64,000 nucleotides of DNA from NCBI RefSeq assembly GCF_002252565.1, contig NZ_NPML01000007.1:372001-436000 (forward strand), given 5' to 3'. Positions 55,832 to 63,445 of this stretch are shown here, piece after piece. Under the pieces are notes generated by a model. The model saw only the letters and a program-made list of their open reading frames with translations. It made no database searches and was not told the DNA's origin. Both the position numbers and the translations under genes were made by a program. Each line of letters opens with the position of its first letter. The first letter of the stretch is position 1. The stretch is from Petroclostridium xylanilyticum (GTDB taxonomy: Bacteria; Bacillota; Clostridia; SK-Y3).

Positions 55832-55889
55832 AAGGCCACCCCTTACTTCAATATATTAAAGTGATAAATTGCTAAAGCAGGTTAACATG

Positions 55890-55918
55890 ATTATATTATT
55901 TTACTATGAATTTGTCAA
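55890..55918 (-). promoter_or_regulatory. Consensus sigma-A promoter of the his operon
   Basis: Perfect TTGACA (complement at 55913-55918), 17-bp spacer, perfect TATAAT (55890-55895). No T-box antiterminator sequence is seen in the short leader that follows. Confidence 0.85.
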
Positions 55919-55952
55919 TAAAAAAATGCTTGAACTTAAATTTTCAAGCATT
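55919..55952 (-). terminator. Terminator after Cys-rich gene
   Basis: AATGCTTGAA/TTCAAGCATT stem with an eight-base loop and a T run on the minus strand, directly upstream of the his promoter. Confidence 0.85.
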
Positions 55953-55988
55953 ATCATTATAATATTTTATAATATTTATTGTACTTGA

Positions 55989-56183
55989 TCATGTTTGATC
56001 CAAACTGGTAAGAACATTATCAAAGACATTGATTACGCATTTTTTACCATCCCAATTTTTGCATACCCTGCATGATATGTTTTCAGCCCCGGTAGAAAAT
56101 TTGCTGTTTGCTGTTCCACCTGAATTAAAATGATCACAGGACTGCGCAACCGCAATCAACTGGTTCTCACTTGCATAATTCAT
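55989..56183 (-). CDS. Small cysteine-containing protein (DUF1540-like)
   Basis: 64 residues from the ATG at 56183 (TAGGAGA upstream). Cys residues in AVAQSCDHF and in SCRVCKNWDGKKCVINVFD; the latter CxxC...C arrangement resembles the DUF1540 small metal-binding proteins of clostridia. Family assignment is tentative. Single gene with its own terminator. Confidence 0.65.
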   Translation of the reverse strand: MNYASENQLIAVAQSCDHFNSGGTANSKFSTGAENISCRVCKNWDGKKCVINVFDNVLTSLDQT

Positions 56184-56417
56184 CACTATCACTCTCCTAC
56201 AAAAACTAAGATTAGTATTTGTTAGATCAAGCAGGATTATACAATTATATTAATCAACATATTGTGTTAGCCAAATTTTCTATAACAGATTAACCATCTT
56301 TTTAAAGTACAAAATTATACAATTTTTTTACGGGTTAGAAGGATTTTTAACCAATAGTGGAGAATAATGAAAAATATTTAGTTCTTATCAAAATTACAAC
56401 AGTGGGGGTTATACATT

Positions 56418-56804
56418 ATGTTTTCTAAAAAAAGTTCTAGCTCTTATTCAGTAGATACTCTGATAGGAGCAAATTCGTTTTTTGAGGGCAATATTAAATT
56501 AGACGGCACTATTAGAATTGATGGAAAAACCAGGGGCGAAGTAAAAGCAGAAGGTGATGTCATCATAGGGGAAAAAGCAACTGTTTGGGGAAATATATAT
56601 GCCAACAATGTTATTATCTCAGGTATTGTGGAAGGTAACATTACTGCTAAAGGACAACTGCGGCTTACAACTTCTGCCAAACTAACTGGAGATATAAAAA
56701 CTAATAGCTTGATCGCTGATGAAGGTGCAATATTTCATGGTAATTGTGCAATGATGGAAAACTCTACAAGACAGGAAATACCCACTAAAGAAAAAGATAA
56801 ATGA
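56418..56804 (+). CDS. Bactofilin (polymer-forming cytoskeletal protein)
   Basis: 128 residues. Central right-handed beta-helix with repeating hydrophobic Gly patterns: IGANSFFEGNIKLDGTIRID, GKTRGEVKAEGDVIIGEKAT, VEGNITAKGQLRLTTSAKL. Bactofilins polymerise without nucleotide and influence cell shape or wall synthesis. Short disordered ends, as usual. Plus strand, followed by a 45-residue gene. Confidence 0.92.
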   Translation: MFSKKSSSSYSVDTLIGANSFFEGNIKLDGTIRIDGKTRGEVKAEGDVIIGEKATVWGNIYANNVIISGIVEGNITAKGQLRLTTSAKLTGDIKTNSLIADEGAIFHGNCAMMENSTRQEIPTKEKDK

Positions 56805-56855
56805 GCAAGTAAATAATTCTTGCTATAAATGTACACCCTATAAAGGGGTGATGGT

Positions 56856-56993
56856 ATGAAAACTAAAAAAAATGACAAGAAAAACATTACCAGGCAAGTC
56901 TTTCCCTGGAGTGTAAATATCCCAATATGGGAAGAAGAATCTGAAGAACCAATGGACGAACTTGAAGAGTTACGTGAAAGAAATGAAAGGTAG
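56856..56993 (+). CDS. Small acidic protein, 45 residues, unknown
   Basis: ATG at 56856 with AAAGGGGTGATGGT upstream; reads MKTKKNDKKNITRQVFPWSV then a tryptophan-containing acidic tail (NIPIWEEESEEPMDELEELR). A basic head and acidic tail and a good ribosome site make it credible though short. It follows bactofilin by 51 bp and may share its transcript. No family recognised. Confidence 0.55.
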   Translation: MKTKKNDKKNITRQVFPWSVNIPIWEEESEEPMDELEELRERNER

Positions 56994-57023
56994 AAGAAGG
57001 TGTCTAACCTCTTCTACCTTTCA
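56983..57023. terminator. Shared terminator-like stem at two convergent 3' ends
   Basis: ATGAAAGGTAGAAGAAGG with CCTCTTCTACCTTTCAT around TGTCTAA: one bulge in 17 bp. It contains the stop codons of both the small plus-strand gene and the PHP gene. There is no T tract, so termination is inferred. Confidence 0.5.
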
Positions 57024-57843
57024 TAGTTTCTAGCAATTGATATGGCACTTTTAGCGTACCGTACCCCTCACCCAATTCTATGTGCGGTTTGCTTTTTCCG
57101 TGATAATCACTACCCCCGGTAACTATCAAATTGTATTTTCGGGCTAGAGCCAGATATTTGTTACTTACCTCTGCAGAGTAATCAGAATAGTAACCCTCAA
57201 GTCCATCTAATCCATATCGTATAAGTTGTCTTAATAAATACTCCAACTCCTCGTCTTCCTTTTTTAAAAAGATGGGGTGTGCAAGAACAGCAAATCCGCC
57301 CGCTTTTTTTATCAATTCAATCCCTTCTTCAGGCAGCAGCTTTTGTTTTTTTACATAAGCAGGTCTTCCAACACTCAAATACCTATCGAACGCCTCATCC
57401 GTACTATTTACATACCCTTTATCTATCATCACTGCTGCGATATGGGGCCGTCCAACAATTCTTCCGTTTGCTTTGCTTTCCACCTCATCCATTGTTATTT
57501 CTACGCCCAGTTCATTTAGCTTTTGGATAATTTGAGGATTTCTCTGGTCGCGGTAATACTTTAACTTATTTAATGTATCATTCAATATCGTGGAATCAAT
57601 ATCAATAAAATAGCCCAGTATGTGCATCTCTACTCCAAAATCTACACTTATCTCTATTCCCGGAACTACCTCTATCCCTTCTTTTTTCCCCTGTTCAACA
57701 CCTTCCGAAACCCCTTCAATTGTATCATGGTCAGTAATTGCGATGGCTGCAAGATTTTTCTTAACTGCATATTGTACTACCTGGGATGGCGTCATGGACC
57801 CATCGGATGCCGTGGTGTGGACATGTAAGTCAATATATCTCAT
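57004..57843 (-). CDS. PHP-domain phosphoesterase
   Basis: 279 residues from the ATG at 57843 (TAGGAG upstream). DLHVHTTASDGSMTPSQVV, AITDHDTIEGV, VPGIEIS, LAHPIFLKK and GGSDYHGKSKP are the metal-binding motifs of PHP phosphoesterases of the 3',5'-nucleoside bisphosphate phosphatase/RNase AM type. Probable substrate: pAp or short RNA ends (inference from family). Leader carries the conserved stem-loop element. Confidence 0.9.
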   Translation of the reverse strand: MRYIDLHVHTTASDGSMTPSQVVQYAVKKNLAAIAITDHDTIEGVSEGVEQGKKEGIEVVPGIEISVDFGVEMHILGYFIDIDSTILNDTLNKLKYYRDQRNPQIIQKLNELGVEITMDEVESKANGRIVGRPHIAAVMIDKGYVNSTDEAFDRYLSVGRPAYVKKQKLLPEEGIELIKKAGGFAVLAHPIFLKKEDEELEYLLRQLIRYGLDGLEGYYSDYSAEVSNKYLALARKYNLIVTGGSDYHGKSKPHIELGEGYGTLKVPYQLLETMKGRRG

Positions 57844-57879
57844 AGTATTTACTCCTATTTCAAAAAAGCTTAATGTGTT

Positions 57880-57942
57880 ATAATGAACCAACTTTAAAGC
57901 TAAATATTTAATTTTAAAGTTGGTTCATTTCATCGATAACTA
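57880..57942 (-). promoter_or_regulatory. Conserved leader element, PHP-gene copy
   Basis: Minus strand TAGTTATCGATGAAAT, then TGAACCAACTTTAAA ... TTTAAAGTTGGTTCA (15-bp perfect stem, arms 57884-57898 and 57913-57927) and ATTATAA, 41 nt before the start codon. Compared with the flgB copy the pair A-T at the stem foot is replaced by G-C. Confidence 0.5.
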
Positions 57943-57980
57943 TATATATAACACTAAGTATGTTACATTATTGTTATTTT

Positions 57981-58058
57981 GTTCACGGTTCACAGTTCTC
58001 AGTTCACAGAAATTAGCCAAGAAAATCCTGTGAACCGTGAACCGTGAACTGTGAACTA
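57981..58058. repeat. R3 GTGAAC hairpin, short copy upstream of PHP gene
   Basis: GTTCACGGTTCACAGTTCTC and, after AATTAGCCAAGAAAATC, CTGTGAACCGTGAACCGTGAACTGTGAAC: full heptamer-built hairpin. Further out, AAAATAGAC and GTCTATTTT form a second inverted pair (58058-58104). Confidence 0.75.
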
Positions 58059-58132
58059 AAATAGACAATGTAAAGTACTTAGTAATACTTATATAGTCTA
58101 TTTTATTCTAAATCATTATCTTTATTTTTATA

Positions 58133-60463
58133 CTACCGGCATAATCCATGCTTTACTCTATCCCTCTCCTCAGCCTTTTTAGCGTCGTTCCATCTCGAAA
58201 GGTCTCCAACCAGATAACCGGTAATTCTTCTTATCCTTTCAAACTTTATACCTTCATCACCATCTGTTCTTCCGCATTTTGGGCATTGGTTTCCGATAAC
58301 ACCCGTATATCCGCAAATAGGGTCTCTATCTACCGGGTGGTTGATGGAACCGTAACCTATTCCGGCATCGTACATGGCTCTAACTACTGTTTCAAAAGCA
58401 TCAAGATTATTGGAAGGATCACCATCTAACTCAACATAAGTAATATGCCCTCCATTGGTTAATTGGTGATACGGCGCTTCTTTCTGTATCTTATCAAAAA
58501 CTGATATTGGGAAATATACGGGGATATGAAAGGAATTTGTATAATATTCCTTATCCGTTACCCCTGGGATAACTCCAAACCTCTCCCTGTCCATCTTTAC
58601 AAACCTCCCGGACAACCCCTCAGCCGGTGTTGCAATTAATGAAAAATTAAGCTTATATCTATTGCTTGCATCATCCATTCTTTTTCGCATATGTCCTATA
58701 ATCTTAAGCCCAAGGGCCTGTGCCGTATCCGATTCACCATGATGTTTACCTATTAAAGCTGTAAGAGTTTCCGCCAACCCTATAAATCCAAGTGTCAAAG
58801 TTCCATGTTTTATAACTTCTCTTATCTCGTCTTCCCAGCCTAATTTTTCAGAGTCTATCCAAATTCCCTGCCCCATTAAGAATGGAAAATTTTTAACCTT
58901 TTTCCTGGACTGGATCTCCATACGTTCCAGCAATTGGTCAATAACGATATCAATTTTTTTATCCAGTTCAATAAAGAAATTTTCAATATTTTGTTCACTC
59001 ATAATCGCTATCCTGGGAAGGTTGATTGATGTGAAGCTCAGATTACCCCTTCCATTTGTTACTTCCTTGCTAGGATCATATGTATTGGCAATAACTCTTG
59101 TCCTACAGCCCATATATGCAACCTCTGAATCGGGTCCACGATCACTATAAGGCTTATTAAAAGGAGCATCTAAAAAACTAAAATTAGGGAATAATCGTTT
59201 TGCACTAACCCTGCATGCCAGTTTAAACAAATCATAGTTAGGATCACCTTCATTATAGGAGATACCGGCTTTAACCTTAAAAATTAGTATTGGAAAAATT
59301 GGCGTTTCACCATTTCCCAACCCTCTTTCAGTAGCCAGCAGCAAATTTTTGCTCACCAGCCTTCCCTCCGGCGAAGTATCAGTACCAAAGTTTATGGAAG
59401 AAAAAGGTGTTTGTGATCCTGCCCGCGAATGCATACTATTTAAATTATGTACAAAAGCTTCCATTGCCTGAAAAGTAGCCCTATCAGTCTCTGCTAATGC
59501 AAACTTCTCTGCAAATTTTTGTGCCGATCTTATTAAGCTATCATCATCAATATATTCTAACAGGTTTTGCAACTCTTGCTGGTAATACCTTTCTTCAGTT
59601 TTGATTGAAGGTTTATATCCTGTTTGGCTTATCGTTTTATTTACCGCTTCTTCCACAATTTTTGCAAAATCCCTATTATCATCTTCATAGTTTGCATAGA
59701 AATATTTAGCAAGATTAGCTTTATATAACCTTACATAGGTCTTGGCTACTCCGGGTGCAATGCCAAAATCAAAAAGCGGTATACTTTGACCACCATGCTG
59801 GTCATTTTGGTTAGACTGAATAGCTATGGCAGCTAAGGCAGCATAACTGGCTACATCATTAGGCTCCCTTAAGTGTCCATGTCCGGTGCTAAAACCACCT
59901 TCAAAAAGTTTGCGAATATCGATCTGGCAGCATGTCATAGTTAATGTTAAGAAATCCATATCATGTATATGGATATCGCCCTCTTTATGAGCCCGAACAT
60001 GCTCCGGCTTAATTATAAACATCTCATTAAACATTTTCGCACCTTCAGAGCCATATTTTAGCATGGTCCCCATGGCTGTGTCACCGTCTATATTCGCATT
60101 TTCTCTTTTAGTGTCATTATCCTTGGACTCTTCATAGGTAATACCTTTATATATTTGCATTAACCGGGTATTCTTTTCCCTTATACGGTTTCTTTCAGCA
60201 CGGTATAATATGTATTTTTTAGCTGTTGCTGCGTGTCCTGTCTCAATTAAAATTTTTTCTACAGCATCTTGAATTTGCTCTACTTCAGGGATTTCAAGCG
60301 CCAGCTCATTTTCTATATACTCAATAACTCTATTGGTTAGCTGTTCTGCCATCTCATAGTTATTTCCACCCACAACCTTGGCAGCTTTGAAAATTGCATT
60401 CGTAATTTTGTCGGCATTGAAATCTACTATTCTTCCATCGCGTTTTTTAATTTTTTCTATCAC
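58133..60463 (-). CDS. nrdD: Anaerobic ribonucleoside-triphosphate reductase NrdD
   Basis: 776 residues. Glycyl-radical enzyme reducing NTPs to dNTPs. ATP-cone at 1-90 (IKKRDGRIVDFNADKITNAI), catalytic barrel with MTCCQIDIRKLFEGGFSTGHG and SMHSRAGSQTPFSS, C-terminal zinc site DPICGYTGVIGNQCPKCGRT and the glycyl-radical loop RRITGYLVGDLSRWN. The activating enzyme NrdG is not adjacent in this window. Downstream of nrdR, 52 bp apart. Confidence 0.98.
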   Translation of the reverse strand: MIEKIKKRDGRIVDFNADKITNAIFKAAKVVGGNNYEMAEQLTNRVIEYIENELALEIPEVEQIQDAVEKILIETGHAATAKKYILYRAERNRIREKNTRLMQIYKGITYEESKDNDTKRENANIDGDTAMGTMLKYGSEGAKMFNEMFIIKPEHVRAHKEGDIHIHDMDFLTLTMTCCQIDIRKLFEGGFSTGHGHLREPNDVASYAALAAIAIQSNQNDQHGGQSIPLFDFGIAPGVAKTYVRLYKANLAKYFYANYEDDNRDFAKIVEEAVNKTISQTGYKPSIKTEERYYQQELQNLLEYIDDDSLIRSAQKFAEKFALAETDRATFQAMEAFVHNLNSMHSRAGSQTPFSSINFGTDTSPEGRLVSKNLLLATERGLGNGETPIFPILIFKVKAGISYNEGDPNYDLFKLACRVSAKRLFPNFSFLDAPFNKPYSDRGPDSEVAYMGCRTRVIANTYDPSKEVTNGRGNLSFTSINLPRIAIMSEQNIENFFIELDKKIDIVIDQLLERMEIQSRKKVKNFPFLMGQGIWIDSEKLGWEDEIREVIKHGTLTLGFIGLAETLTALIGKHHGESDTAQALGLKIIGHMRKRMDDASNRYKLNFSLIATPAEGLSGRFVKMDRERFGVIPGVTDKEYYTNSFHIPVYFPISVFDKIQKEAPYHQLTNGGHITYVELDGDPSNNLDAFETVVRAMYDAGIGYGSINHPVDRDPICGYTGVIGNQCPKCGRTDGDEGIKFERIRRITGYLVGDLSRWNDAKKAEERDRVKHGLCR

Positions 60464-60515
60464 TGAGATCCACCTTTCTGAGTGTATAACTTAAACTTCA
60501 AAGCAAATATCCTGT

Positions 60516-60971
60516 TTATGTATCTTTTAATAGTTTATTAAGTTCTTCTAAGAACGTATTAATATCCTTAAACTGTCTATATACTGAAGCAAATCTGACA
60601 TAGGCAACTTCATCCAATTTCTTCAGCCGCTCCATAACCATCTCGCCAATTTGATGAGATGTGACCTCTCTCTCCAATGAATTATAAATAGCTCCTTCTA
60701 TTTCGCTTACGATTTTTTCCAGATCATGCAGTGATACCGGTCTTTTCTCACAGGCCCTGAGTAAACCGTTCATCAATTTATCTGCATTAAAAGGCTCCCG
60801 GCTTTTGTCTTTCTTTATTACCATCAGAGGAATATTTTCAACTTTTTCATACGTCGTAAAGCGCTTACTACATTTTAAACACTCTCTTCTCCTTCTAATA
60901 GCAAGACCTTCATCAGTAGGCCTGGAATCTATAACTTTACTTTCTTCATAGTCACAAAAAGGACACCTCAT
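60516..60971 (-). CDS. nrdR: Ribonucleotide reductase repressor NrdR
   Basis: 151 residues. Zinc ribbon with Cys3, Cys6, Cys31 and Cys34 ([25 protein letters not shown]), then an ATP-cone ([21 protein letters not shown]) that senses dATP/ATP. Represses nrd genes at paired boxes; such a pair is found over its own promoter, so nrdR-nrdD is probably autoregulated. Confidence 0.98.
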   Translation of the reverse strand: MRCPFCDYEESKVIDSRPTDEGLAIRRRRECLKCSKRFTTYEKVENIPLMVIKKDKSREPFNADKLMNGLLRACEKRPVSLHDLEKIVSEIEGAIYNSLEREVTSHQIGEMVMERLKKLDEVAYVRFASVYRQFKDINTFLEELNKLLKDT

Positions 60972-60996
60972 TTAATCCCTCCTGAACCTATTATCG

Positions 60997-61044
60997 GAAC
61001 TACATTTGGTGTTATTATCCAAAATTCCGTACTATATATTGTAT
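60997..61044 (-). promoter_or_regulatory. Pair of NrdR boxes upstream of nrdR-nrdD
   Basis: Plus-strand 61029-61044 GTACTATATATTGTAT (13 of 16 matches to ACACWATATATWGTGT) and 60997-61012 GAACTACATTTGGTGT (11 of 16), start-to-start 32 bp, the known three-turn spacing. The first overlaps the -10 box. Confidence 0.75.
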
Positions 61045-61065
61045 CATATATAAATTACCTGTCAA
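61038..61065 (-). promoter_or_regulatory. Promoter of nrdR-nrdD
   Basis: TTGACA (complement at 61060-61065), 16-bp spacer with TGA before TACAAT (61038-61043). Confidence 0.8.
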
Positions 61066-61107
61066 CATTTTCTGGATTATTTCGTATAGGACTTTTAGAC
61101 TAGAGAA

Positions 61108-61266
61108 CTGGTTCACAGTTCATAGTTCACTGTTCACAGTATATTGCGAACATAATATTATAAAAGCGAAAAGACTATCTGTAAATAACAGACAGTCTTT
61201 CTAATTGCAATTATTATGATATACCAGAACAAATTCCTGTGAACTGTGAACCATTAACCGTGAACT
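61108..61266. repeat. R3 GTGAAC hairpin, split copy downstream of ylmC
   Basis: GGTTCACAGTTCATAGTTCACTGTTC at 61110-61138 and CCTGTGAACTGTGAACCATTAACCGTGAAC ending at 61266, complementary arms about 100 bp apart; a separate terminator hairpin sits between them. The second arm touches the ylmC stop codon. Confidence 0.7.
61168..61203 (-). terminator. Terminator in the ylmC-nrdR gap
   Basis: AAAGACTATCTGT/ACAGACAGTCTTT stem (61170-61182 with 61188-61200), followed by TTCGCTTTT on the minus strand. Confidence 0.75.
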
Positions 61267-61522
61267 ATTCTATATACCTCTTCATTACACCCTCATTCAT
61301 ATCTACTAATATAATATCATCGCCGACTTTTTTTATGCTGTTCCATGGGATAACATAGTCAGTATCCCGGCCAAACAGCCCGAGAAATTTACCAGGACCC
61401 GGTACAATAATGGATTCAATCACTCCTTTATTCATATCTATTTCAACATCATAAACAAACCCCAATCGTTTTCCGTCTGCAATATTGATCACTTCTTTTT
61501 GTCTGAAATCTGACGCCCTCAC
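61265..61522 (-). CDS. YlmC/YmxH family sporulation-associated PRC-barrel protein
   Basis: 85 residues from the GTG at 61522, which gives (M)RASDFRQKEVINIADGKRLG, the usual family start. PRC-barrel features: LGFVYDVEIDMNKGVIESII and DYVIPWNSIKKVGDDIILVD. Conserved next to sigG in sporulating Firmicutes; exact role unknown. A GGGGTG site precedes the T-rich spacer before the start. Confidence 0.9.
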   Translation of the reverse strand: MRASDFRQKEVINIADGKRLGFVYDVEIDMNKGVIESIIVPGPGKFLGLFGRDTDYVIPWNSIKKVGDDIILVDMNEGVMKRYIE

Positions 61523-61549
61523 CAAAAAAAACACCCCGCATTTGAATTG

Positions 61550-61739
61550 AGAATTGAGAATTGAAAATTAAAAATTATATTTCTATATTAACACTAATAT
61601 ACTATGCATTAATTAATTCAATAATGCTAATATAATAAATACTGGAGTATTTTATTTTTGTCTTTTTTCTTCGAACTATAAAATAGACTGATGTAGAATC
61701 ATTCGTGCGTTATCTATAGATTTTTAAATTCTCAATTCA
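61550..61739. repeat. GAATTGA heptamer inverted pair flanking the sigG-ylmC spacer
   Basis: TTGAATTGAGAATTGAGAATTG near 61553 and AAATTCTCAATTCAT ending at the sigG stop. The arms are complementary and enclose about 135 bp of AT-rich sequence with no gene. Confidence 0.5.
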
Positions 61740-62513
61740 TTAGATGTATTTTTTCATATGCATCAGCGCACTCTTTTCAAGTCTGGAAACTTGTGCTTGA
61801 GAAATTCCTATCTCCTCAGCTACTTCCATTTGAGTTCTGCCCTCATAAAACCTTAAGTTTAAAATATGTTTCTCCCTATCATTTAATTTCCGCATTGCTT
61901 CCCGTAAAGCAATTTCTTCTACCCAACCTTCATCGTGATTCTTTTCATCCCTTACCTGGTCCATGACATAGATAGCATCTCCACCATCATGATATACCGG
62001 TTCAAATAGGGATATTGGGTCTTGGATCGCATCCAGAGCAAAAACCACATCTTCTTTAGGAATATTTAATTCCTTTGCAATTTCAGTAATAGTTGGCTCT
62101 TTTGAGTTCTTATTAGTAAGTTTTTCTTTTACTTGAAGCGCTTTATAGGCTATATCTCTTAGTGAACGGCTGACCCTTATAGAATTATTATCCCTTAAGT
62201 ACCTCCTTATTTCACCAATAATCATAGGAACTGCATAAGTAGAAAATTTTACATTTTGTGAAACATCAAAATTATCTATTGCTTTAATAAGTCCGATGCA
62301 CCCCACTTGAAATAAATCATCTACATATTCCCCTCTATTATTAAATCTCTGAATAACACTCAATACCAGTCTAAGGTTTCCTTTAATAAACTCTTCCCTG
62401 GCGGCTATATCTCCTTTATGCATTCTTTCAAATAGTGCTTTTTTTTGTTCGTTTGATAAAACTGGCAGCTTGGATGTATTTACTCCGCATATTTCTACTT
62501 TGTTTATTAACAT
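61740..62513 (-). CDS. sigG: Sporulation sigma factor SigG
   Basis: 257 residues from the ATG at 62513 (GGAGGTTTTTGT upstream). Late forespore sigma factor of the sigma-70 family. Region 2 (DLFQVGCIGLIKAIDNFDVS, KFSTYAVPMIIGEIRRYLRD) and region 4 (LNLRFYEGRTQMEVAEEIGISQAQVSRLEK) are intact; the N-terminal MLINKVEICGVNTSKLPVLS is the SigG type. Downstream of sigE as in most spore formers. Confidence 0.97.
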   Translation of the reverse strand: MLINKVEICGVNTSKLPVLSNEQKKALFERMHKGDIAAREEFIKGNLRLVLSVIQRFNNRGEYVDDLFQVGCIGLIKAIDNFDVSQNVKFSTYAVPMIIGEIRRYLRDNNSIRVSRSLRDIAYKALQVKEKLTNKNSKEPTITEIAKELNIPKEDVVFALDAIQDPISLFEPVYHDGGDAIYVMDQVRDEKNHDEGWVEEIALREAMRKLNDREKHILNLRFYEGRTQMEVAEEIGISQAQVSRLEKSALMHMKKYI

Positions 62514-62551
62514 ACAAAAACCTCCAGGCAATTAAATTCGATGTCAATATC

Positions 62552-62579
62552 ATTATTACCATGAAGGTTTTTTTTATAC
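62552..62579 (-). promoter_or_regulatory. Sigma-F/sigma-G-type promoter candidate of sigG
   Basis: GTATA (complement at 62575-62579), 14-bp spacer, GGTAATAAT (62552-62560), matching the GGNRANANT -10 of forespore promoters. Spacer is one or two bases shorter than usual. Confidence 0.4.
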
Positions 62580-62683
62580 GGCAGTATTTTGTTGTAATGT
62601 TACCACCAAGACCTATAAACTTCAATTATATTAATTTATTATATAATTGCTCTAAAATTCTTTAATTTAAATTAAATTTCATA

Positions 62684-63415
62684 CTATATCATTCTGCTAA
62701 TTTCTTTTTTTAACCTGCTAATAATTCTTTTTTCCAGTCTGGATATATAAGACTGGGATATTCCTAACATATCGGCTACTTCTTTTTGAGTTTTTTCTAC
62801 CCCGCTTTGCAAGCCAAATCTCAGTTCCATAATCTTTTTTTCCCTTGATGAAAGCTTTTTCATTGCAATATCCAATAGCTCTTTGTCTACTTCATCTTCA
62901 ATACTCCTGTAGATTAAGTCATTATCTGTTCCCAATATATCTGATAACAAGAGTTCATTTCCATCCCAATCGATATTTAATGGCTCATCAATTGAAATTT
63001 CAGTTTTCACTGTATTATTCTTTCTTAAAAACATTAGTATTTCATTTTCTATGCATCTCGAAGCATACGTAGCCAGTTTTATGTTTTTATCTGGATTGAA
63101 CGTATTAATTGCTTTAATCAAACCTATAGTACCTATAGATATAAGGTCTTCAACTCCTACACCGGTATTTTCGAATTTTCTGGCTATATATACAACCAGA
63201 CGCAAGTTTCTTTCTATCAAAATGGTTTTAACAGCAAAATCCCTTTGTTCCAGTTTTGAGATAAGATAGTTTTCTTCTTCGGCAGTTAATGGCGGCGGTA
63301 AAGCTTCACTGCCTCCAATATAGTGTATTTCCGGCGGCGTGTACAGCTTTAATTTCTGTAATATCCATATATACTTTATCTTCAGATATAACCTTATGCT
63401 TAATAATAATTTCAA
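62684..63415 (-). CDS. sigE: Sporulation sigma factor SigE (as pro-sigma-E)
   Basis: 243 residues. Early mother-cell sigma factor. The basic/hydrophobic first 27 or so residues ([20 protein letters not shown]) are the pro-sequence removed by SpoIIGA, cleaved near the [12 protein letters not shown] segment. Region 2 ([40 protein letters not shown]) and region 4 ([20 protein letters not shown]) are standard. 30 bp after spoIIGA. Confidence 0.98.
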   Translation of the reverse strand: MKLLLSIRLYLKIKYIWILQKLKLYTPPEIHYIGGSEALPPPLTAEEENYLISKLEQRDFAVKTILIERNLRLVVYIARKFENTGVGVEDLISIGTIGLIKAINTFNPDKNIKLATYASRCIENEILMFLRKNNTVKTEISIDEPLNIDWDGNELLLSDILGTDNDLIYRSIEDEVDKELLDIAMKKLSSREKKIMELRFGLQSGVEKTQKEVADMLGISQSYISRLEKRIISRLKKEISRMI

Positions 63416-63445
63416 TGATATCCTCTCCTTTTTTATAATTCATAC

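Noticed and set aside
55832-55890. T-box or his attenuator upstream of hisZ.
   Set aside because: The leader after the consensus promoter is only about 55 nt, has no TGGNACCGCG-like sequence, no terminator/antiterminator pair and no run of His codons.
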